The translations under genes and the position numbers were made by a program. Shown here one piece after another: positions 58,372 through 64,000 of a DNA stretch of 64,000 nt (the stretch's first letter is position 1; each line of letters opens with the position of its first letter). The notes below the pieces were generated by a model. It saw only the letters and a list, made by a program, of their open reading frames with translations, searched no databases and had not been told where the DNA came from. The DNA lies in contig NC_063072.1 in the NCBI RefSeq assembly GCF_022605165.1, positions 1,488,001-1,552,000 of the forward strand, given 5' to 3'. The stretch comes from Purpureocillium takamizusanense. Lineage: Eukaryota > Ascomycota > Sordariomycetes > Hypocreales > Ophiocordycipitaceae.

Positions 58372-60643
58372 ATGGCTCCCGCGCGGCAGCAGCCCTCGCC
58401 CCAGTTCAGCAAGGACGAAAAGGTCCTCTGCTTCCACATGGACATGCTCTACGAGGCCAAGATCATGGACGTGCAGCCTGGCGACAAGCCCGGCGACGGC
58501 TTCCGCTACAAGGTGCACTACAAGGGCTGGAAGAACACGTGGGACGACTGGGTGCTCGCCGACCGCATCCGCCCCTTTGACGACGAGCACAAGGAGCTGG
58601 CCGCCCAGCTGCACGCCCAGCTCAAGCACAGCCTGCAGAAGAACGCCAAGCAGCCCAAGAAGAACCTCAGGAACGGCGGTGACTCGGCCCGTGGTAGTGA
58701 AGAACGAGGCTCGGCCGCCGCTCAGGGGGGTCGCGGAGGCCGACGCGGCAAGGACTGGGAACTCGAGCAGGTAAGAGTCTGTTGTTTCTTTCATTGAACC
58801 TTGAAGCATTATTATACTGTACTCCCCAAAGTCTCTCTTCTTAGTCTTGTTGTCGAGGCTCGAGCGTGACGCGCCAGCGAGAAGCCTCTCAAAAGTATAT
58901 CAAAGACGCGTCGACTGTGCGCCTAAGGGCCAGTGCCCGCCGGCGTCCCGGGCAACGCCAACCACGTTTCTCTACGAGAACAGCATGCATCATCGATAAA
59001 TCCGGCTCGTGTTTGGTCCACGAATCTCATTGTTGAGTTTCTTTGCGTCACGATGAGGCTGGAGCTGGCAAGTGTCAGGCCGACGAACCTACCATGCCGT
59101 TCCGTGGCATCCCAGCGCGCTTCTCTCTCGCGTTCAAACGTTCTGGAAAACCCCCTTCTTTAGAGTATATCTCATATACTTTGCCTGCAGGCCGCGCTAC
59201 TTCCTAGTAGCGCGCCATCTTTTGAGCCCATTGTTCTTGTGTTTATCAACGCGCAACCCTGCTTGACCCCGACGACTTGCTTTCTACCCCCTTCACCACC
59301 ATTGCTACCAATATCCGCACACTGCTCTTGTCACCAAAGCTCCGTTTCTCGATACCAAACATACATACACTCTCAAGTATACACACCCCACCCTGTTATC
59401 CCAATGGCACCCGGACAGAAGACCCCCCGTGCCGGGCATGGCTGCGAGGCGAAGCCCAGGAAGGTCGCGAAGCCGAAGCCTGCCGCGAAATCGAAGTCAG
59501 TGGCACCACGAGCCCGGCCTCAACAGAGCATTGCCACCAATGATCCTCAGCTTCGTCCAGAGACGCTATATGAATGGCCTCTGGTTCAGCCCTTTCGGTT
59601 TCCCCTATCCAACGTACGGGAGAATCGCGATAGCCCCGAGCCCGTCAATCCTGCCACGCAGCCAGTCGGCAACATGGACGACGAAAAGATAGGTCTCGGT
59701 CATTCAATCATCCCTGAAGTCGAAAATCAAATGAGCAGGCCCTCTACGTCACAGGACGCCTGCGGCTCTAGTGATGCCGGCAGTGTTACAGTTGGGACCC
59801 GTCGTTCGACCAGGAAGAGGACTCCGACCGAGAAGGGACGCGTGTATCTCGCCAACAAACGTGACCCTGCCAAGTCAAGCGACTCGCGAGAGCAGATTGC
59901 CTCCATTCTTATACAACTCAAAGGGGGCCAATAAATCCGGACATGGTCTGACACACATCCCAGGAGGACGCCTTTCACAGCAAGCCAATGATCAACATCC
60001 CAGTACCCGATCATGTTCAGGCGATGTTGGTCGACGACTGGGAGAACATCACAAAGAACAATCAACTGGTGCCGCTGCCGCATCCGAAACCAGTCAACGT
60101 TATTCTTGAAGAATACCTGACCTTCGAGCGGCCGCATCGCGAGGAAGGCTCCGCCAGCATGGACATCTTGGAGGAGGTTGTCGCTGGTCTTCGCGAGTAT
60201 TTCGAGAAGGCGCTGAGCAGGATACTGCTCTACCGGTATGTCCCGATCGCTTTCACAATCGACACCAGTTGCTCACGCGCAGTACAGTTTTGAGCGTCAT
60301 CAGTACATGGACATTCGCAAGTTGTGGGACACCAACACGGAGGACAATGCCCAGTACAAGAGCGTTTGCGATGTCTACGGCGCCGAGCATCTGGCCCGCC
60401 TCATCGGTAATTCAAACCCTCTAGGCATCCATATTGAAGAGCCCTTTTTACTGACCGAGCCCCTATCTAGTCTCACTGCCGGACCTCTTGGCCCAGACCA
60501 ACATGGATCAGCAGTCCGTCTCTAGACTTAGGGAGGAGATTGGCAAGTTCACCGTCTGGCTGGCGCGGAACTGCGAGACCTACTTCGTCAAGGAGTATGA
60601 AACGCCCTCGCAGGAGTACATCGACAAGGCTAGGAGTTTCTGA
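58372..60643 (+). CDS. EAF3: EAF3 chromodomain/MRG protein (NuA4 and Rpd3S subunit)
   Basis: Exons 58372-58770, 59964-60235, 60288-60406 and 60471-60643 join in phase to 320 residues. Exon 1 encodes the chromo-barrel (DEKVLCFHMDMLYEAKI, YKVHYKGWKNTWDDWV), which binds methylated H3K36, and a basic linker. Exons 2-4 encode the MRG domain (SKPMINIPVPDHVQAMLVDD, YFEKALSRILLYRFERHQY, VSLPDLLAQTNMDQQSV, ending EYIDKARSF). Eaf3 is shared by the NuA4 acetyltransferase and the Rpd3S deacetylase, where it suppresses cryptic transcription. Introns 2 and 3 are 52 and 64 bases, but intron 1 is 1193 bases (gtaaga...cag) and holds a separate ORF. The junction DWELEQ-EDAFHSKPM reads smoothly. Confidence 0.94.
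59404..59934 (+). CDS. 176-codon ORF nested in EAF3 intron 1, unknown function
   Basis: An uninterrupted same-strand ORF lies wholly inside the long first intron of EAF3. The preceding 170 bases are rich in C, T and CA, like the leaders of genes in this window, and the ATG sits in the context tcccaATGGC. The protein is hydrophilic. A Lys/Pro/Ala-rich basic N-terminus (AKPRKVAKPKPAAKSKS) is followed by a middle with LYEWPLVQPFRFPLSNV, an acidic-to-neutral stretch, and a second basic patch RRSTRKRTPTEKGR before ILIQLKGGQ. No domain is recognised; two basic patches suggest a nucleic-acid or nuclear protein, which is inference. The stop lies 29 bases before the EAF3 exon 2 acceptor. It could be a nested gene, an alternative 5' exon of EAF3, or chance. 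Confidence 0.5.
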   Translation: MAPGQKTPRAGHGCEAKPRKVAKPKPAAKSKSVAPRARPQQSIATNDPQLRPETLYEWPLVQPFRFPLSNVRENRDSPEPVNPATQPVGNMDDEKIGLGHSIIPEVENQMSRPSTSQDACGSSDAGSVTVGTRRSTRKRTPTEKGRVYLANKRDPAKSSDSREQIASILIQLKGGQ

Positions 60644-61264
60644 GCTGCGGGACGATGGCCGTCCATCGGGCTGAAGAGCGGGATAGCGCATGGGGGGATG
60701 GACTGAGGGGTGCCAGCGCGGAGGACAGTCGGAGGAAAGGAGAGACAGCGGGATGGTAGGGTTTTGTTTGCTGCATTCGGGCTCCGGGGGTCTTTCATTC
60801 TTGTTCTTGTGCAGTTGCAAATGGGCAACGCGGACCAGGTCAGGTCAGGTCAGGTTTTCGGAACTGAGGCGAACAAAGGGGCAGCGAATGGAAACGGCGT
60901 TTGCGATGACATGTCTGGTTGATGCTATGTGAAAAAAAAAAGGCTTGCGACGTCTTTGCCGTCTAGATGTGTCCCGTGCCTAGACGACGAGTCGGTCGTC
61001 TGGCAATGTAGTCGTTTGCAAATATGGTACAGTATAGTCTCACCATCCGCTGCTTCCCCCCTCCCGCGGAGCTCCCCTTTGGGCCCTTCGGGTATTCGAA
61101 CAGTGCACCCACTCCCGCACAACGAACCACGATTCCACTCTCCTTCCTCAGCTCCTTTGCGTCCATCTGTCCTCCTCAGGGGTTAGTCGTACGTAGAGTA
61201 GTAGTCGGTCCACTATCCTCCCCTCGTCTTCCCTTTCAGCCCTTCGCAATGACATCACATCACA
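60644..61264. other. convergent 3' region EAF3 / mitoribosomal gene
   Basis: Probable 3' untranslated sequence of both genes, with a CAGGT pentamer tract at 60836-60855 and an A10 run near 60931. No gene. Confidence 0.6.
60836..60855 (+). repeat. CAGGT pentanucleotide repeat
   Basis: Four perfect CAGGT units downstream of EAF3. Confidence 0.9.
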
Positions 61265-61528
61265 TCACACCCTCGGCACCGCCTTCTCCACGTAGAAGCC
61301 CGCGTCGGGCGTCCTCGCCGCCTTGACCTCGGCGCGCGACAGCGGCCGCTCCACCTCCTGCACGCGCACCAGCTCCTTGACCTTGAGGATCATGCCCGCG
61401 AACTGCGGCTCCACGGGGTGGAACACCGTCTGCGCGCGCCGCCGCAGGCCCAGCGCCGCGAGGACCCCGCGCGTGCGCTCCGGCAGGCCGATGGCCGAGC
61501 GGTGCAGCGTGATGCGGAAGAAGGACAT
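61265..61528 (-). CDS. MRPL33: mitochondrial large-subunit ribosomal protein uL30m
   Basis: Single exon, 87 residues, the usual size of yeast MrpL33. The sequence opens with [20 protein letters not shown], the uL30 core beta strand and Gly/Leu-rich turn, then [17 protein letters not shown], which is the uL30 helix, and [19 protein letters not shown] at the second half. It belongs to the 54S mitochondrial ribosomal subunit. The protein starts directly with the mature-like sequence, as in other fungal members, whose N-terminus is basic and suited to import. The start at 61528 is the first Met of the conserved block. Confidence 0.9.
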   Translation of the reverse strand: MSFFRITLHRSAIGLPERTRGVLAALGLRRRAQTVFHPVEPQFAGMILKVKELVRVQEVERPLSRAEVKAARTPDAGFYVEKAVPRV

Positions 61529-62584
61529 GGTGTGGTGTGGTATGGTCTGATCGGCTCGCTCGCTGGCCCAGGGACTGTATGTATGATGGAAGAAAAACGC
61601 GCGCGCGCGCAGAATATAAAACTCTCGTTTTTTTTTGGTCCGCTGTCGCTCGCGCGCGTCCGTCGTGTCCGTTTTTACTTTCCTCCCGGACGAGTCTTTA
61701 GAGGCCAGTCGAAGGCTCTGCAATTTCGCGCGCGACGAAGAAGAAGAAGAAGGGAAACGAGTTCGTGGTCGTCGGTCTACACAACAGAGAGACTTGAAGA
61801 AAGAAAAAAACCAAGTCAGTGGTCCACGTCCAGATACAGCATGGGCCAGGGGGGGGGGGGGGGGGGAAGGGGCTTTAATTTGAAAGGCCAAGCAGGACAG
61901 ACGTACATTAGACGCGCATTGGGGTGGCCTCTCGCCGGTGTGTCTCGGTGTTGGTGCCCGCTCGAGCTCGGTTGCTGGTCGTGCTGGGGCAAAACGATGG
62001 TGATGCTCGACAAAGTCGTCGTTCGTCGTCCGCCGCCGCTGCTAGGGGCCCGCTCGGCGACCCGCCCGCCCGCGGGGGGCACGGCGGCGGCACGTGACCC
62101 CACCACGCAACACCCCCTACCTTTGCAGCAACTTTGGGACCAAGCTCTCCTGGACTTGACAGAGTATTCGGTGTCACGTAGCTCCTCGGACTGGGTTCGC
62201 GGTCGCCTTTGTTAAGGGTGAGTTGATGGTGGACAAAGCAAGTGTGTTAAGGGTGGACGTGCTCTTGCTCGCTCGCAGAGGGACGACAAGTTCGAGCACA
62301 CAGTTCGCGTGTCGTTGGTTCATGCCCTGTACAAGCATCATAAGTACACTCTGATCTGCACGCAGTCACAGGCATCAGACACAAGGCCACCGAGTCAAGC
62401 GTAATGTCATGTCTATAACGGCAAAAAAATTATGTGGAGAGCTGCCTAGGCTGCAGCCTCCTAACACCACATGTATAAAGGTCGTGGTACAGGTCTCCGC
62501 TTTCCTTCCCAAGTCATATCCGCCTCACCCGTCATCAAATACGCATTGTAAAGTAGCCGACGCTCATTCGACCGCCAAAACACC
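61529..62584. other. spacer upstream of MRPL33 and downstream of ACL1
   Basis: Holds the mitoribosomal gene promoter, a G18 run at 61849-61866, GAAGAAGAAGAAG at 61737-61750, and a GCGCGCGCGCGC tract near 61599-61610. No gene recognised; open frames around 61418-62215 read opposite MRPL33 and are shadows. Confidence 0.55.
61849..61866 (+). repeat. poly-G run (18)
   Basis: Eighteen consecutive G on the plus strand, the longest homopolymer in the window. Confidence 0.85.
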
Positions 62585-64000
62585 CTACATCTGGACCTCC
62601 ACTCTGCCCTCAGCGCCAGGCCGGCCCTCGCGAAGGTTGGGCAACAGGTAGGTGATGTCATCCCACGGGTGGCGGTACAGGCCGGTGCGCAGTCTCTTCT
62701 GGTCGAGGTAATGGGCGATCAGGCCAATGCTACGGCCGAGAACGAAGAGACCGTTAAGAACACCCATGGAGAGGTAGTCCTCGGCCTCTTCGGTGGAGAA
62801 GGCACCGCAGTTGCGGAGCAGATCAACGAAGCACACGGCAATGCAGCCGTCCACGTTGAGGATCAGGTTGTCCTTCTTGGAGGTCGTGACCGTCTCAACG
62901 GCCAGGGCGTAGTCGAGGAGCTTGTGGCTGGGGAACTTGGCCAGGACATACTCCTTGACGAGCTCGACACGCAGATCGGGGTTGTTGCGTGACTTGACGC
63001 GGTGGCCGATGCCAGGAATGAGCTTGTTGGCCTTGCGCATGCTGTCGACGAACTCGCGGGGGCTCAGGTTCTTGTCGAAGGCACGAGTGAACTCCTCGGC
63101 GGCGCCGTCCAGGGCACCACCGAATCGGGAGCCAATTGTCAAGAGACCAGAAACCAGCGCGCTGATGAGGTCCTTGCCAGCACGAGTAGTGATGATGGTG
63201 TTCATGGCGCCAGACACAGCAGGGCCGTGGTCGGCAGTGAGCATGAGGACCATCTCGAGGAACTTGGAGGCGTAGTCGGGCAGTCTGCGGCGGAACCACA
63301 GCAGCGACATGACGCCGCCGATGCCAATGTCCTCCTTGAAGACGTCGGAGATGGGCATACCGGCATAGAGCAGCTCCTGGCCACGGTCGTCGGAAATGGT
63401 CGAGATGAAGGCGGCGGGCTTGCGGATGAGGCCCAGCTCCTGGGCCCACGAGTAGTCAATGGGGATCTTGGGAACCACGGGCTCGGGCTGGGGGACAATT
63501 GTGCCCTTCTTGACGAGCCCGTCGTAGACCTCCTTGAGGACGGCGGGCATGTCCTCAAAGGTGTTGGGGACGTAGAAGCCAGCCTCGCGCATCATCTTGT
63601 TCTTCATCGCCGCGGTCTCGAGCTGGGAGTTGGCGAACGAACCGGCGTGGCCGAACTGGACCTCGGTCTTGAACATGCTGGCGCAAGTGCCGATAGCCCA
63701 AGCAACGATGGGCTTGGTGATGATGCCCTGCTTGACGGCGTCAATCACCTTGTACTCCTCGACGCCACCGACCTCGCCAAGAAGGACGAGGATTTTGCAG
63801 TCCGGGTCGGCCTGGTACCGCAGCATGTGGTCGATGAATGTGGTACCAGGATACCTGTCACCGCCAATGGCGATGCCCTCGTACACACCGTCGGTGTTCT
63901 GGGAAATGATGTTGTTGAGCTCGTTGGACATGCCACCAGACTTGGAGACATAGCCAACAGAGCCCTTGCGGTAAAGCTTGGAGGCGACTATGTTGTCCAT
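62585..64000 (-). CDS. ACL1: ATP-citrate lyase subunit 1, 3' part (cut by window edge)
   Basis: The C-terminal 471 residues of a protein normally about 670 long in fungi; the 5' part lies beyond the right edge, so the ATG at the boundary is internal. The first half is the succinyl-CoA-synthetase-alpha-like region, with [13 protein letters not shown] and the phospho-histidine loop [20 protein letters not shown]. The second half is citrate-synthase-like ([54 protein letters not shown]). Fungi split ATP-citrate lyase into two subunits; together they cleave cytosolic citrate to acetyl-CoA and oxaloacetate for lipid and sterol synthesis and acetylation. The partner subunit gene is often adjacent and divergent in ascomycetes, so it may lie just outside this window. 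No intron is seen in this part. Confidence 0.95.
   Translation of the reverse strand: MDNIVASKLYRKGSVGYVSKSGGMSNELNNIISQNTDGVYEGIAIGGDRYPGTTFIDHMLRYQADPDCKILVLLGEVGGVEEYKVIDAVKQGIITKPIVAWAIGTCASMFKTEVQFGHAGSFANSQLETAAMKNKMMREAGFYVPNTFEDMPAVLKEVYDGLVKKGTIVPQPEPVVPKIPIDYSWAQELGLIRKPAAFISTISDDRGQELLYAGMPISDVFKEDIGIGGVMSLLWFRRRLPDYASKFLEMVLMLTADHGPAVSGAMNTIITTRAGKDLISALVSGLLTIGSRFGGALDGAAEEFTRAFDKNLSPREFVDSMRKANKLIPGIGHRVKSRNNPDLRVELVKEYVLAKFPSHKLLDYALAVETVTTSKKDNLILNVDGCIAVCFVDLLRNCGAFSTEEAEDYLSMGVLNGLFVLGRSIGLIAHYLDQKRLRTGLYRHPWDDITYLLPNLREGRPGAEGRVEVQM

Overview
This is a 64 kb piece of a filamentous ascomycete nuclear genome. The GC-rich sequence, short introns with gtragt donors and ag acceptors, one copy each of housekeeping genes, and the protein families (split ATP-citrate lyase, RTA1-like protein, Zn2Cys6 regulator, CENP-Q and Nkp2-type kinetochore proteins, Rtp1) all point to Pezizomycotina. 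The wording of the proteins suggests Sordariomycetes, probably Hypocreales; the genus is not determined. I built the exon structures by hand by joining reading frames at consensus splice sites with the correct phase.

Layout. 0-3 kb: the end of a low-complexity conserved protein (+) and a three-exon KxDL-domain gene (-). 3-7.8 kb: a long stretch with no gene I can support. 7.8-14 kb: CTP-dependent diacylglycerol kinase DGK1 (-), divergent from the ribosome-biogenesis helicase SPB4 (+), then an RTA1-like membrane protein (+). 14.8-21.1 kb: a Zn2Cys6 regulator (+) facing exportin-1/CRM1 (-, 11 exons). 22.8-30.9 kb: an alanine-glyoxylate aminotransferase family gene (-), PRMT5/Skb1 (-) and, divergent from it, the DEAH helicase PRP43 (+). 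31-38 kb: a gene-poor tract with one small cysteine-bearing gene at 35.2 kb. 38.1-39.9 kb: a secreted, probably GPI-anchored APP1-like phosphatidate phosphatase family protein (-). 42.4-45.2 kb: the RNA polymerase II import/assembly factor RTP1 (+). 45-50 kb: a simple-repeat-rich stretch leading to a Ser/Thr-rich cell-surface protein (+).

52-61 kb is a dense chromatin and kinetochore neighbourhood: CENP-Q (-) with a string of AT-hook-like motifs, a thioredoxin-like ER membrane protein (+), an Nkp2/Cnl2-type kinetochore subunit (-), and the NuA4/Rpd3S chromodomain protein EAF3 (+). The first intron of EAF3 is unusually long and contains an independent-looking 176-codon ORF. The window closes with mitochondrial ribosomal protein uL30m (-) and the 3' part of ATP-citrate lyase subunit 1 (-), which runs off the right edge.

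The genes are mostly independent housekeeping functions rather than a pathway cluster. No transposon, tRNA, rRNA, CRISPR or secondary-metabolite cluster was recognised. The points most worth following up are the ORF nested in EAF3, the AT-hook array in the CENP-Q protein and its proximity to the Nkp2-type gene, the alternative mitochondrial leader of the aminotransferase, and short palindromic motifs (TACTTCGTA, AGGTACCT) that recur only between genes.
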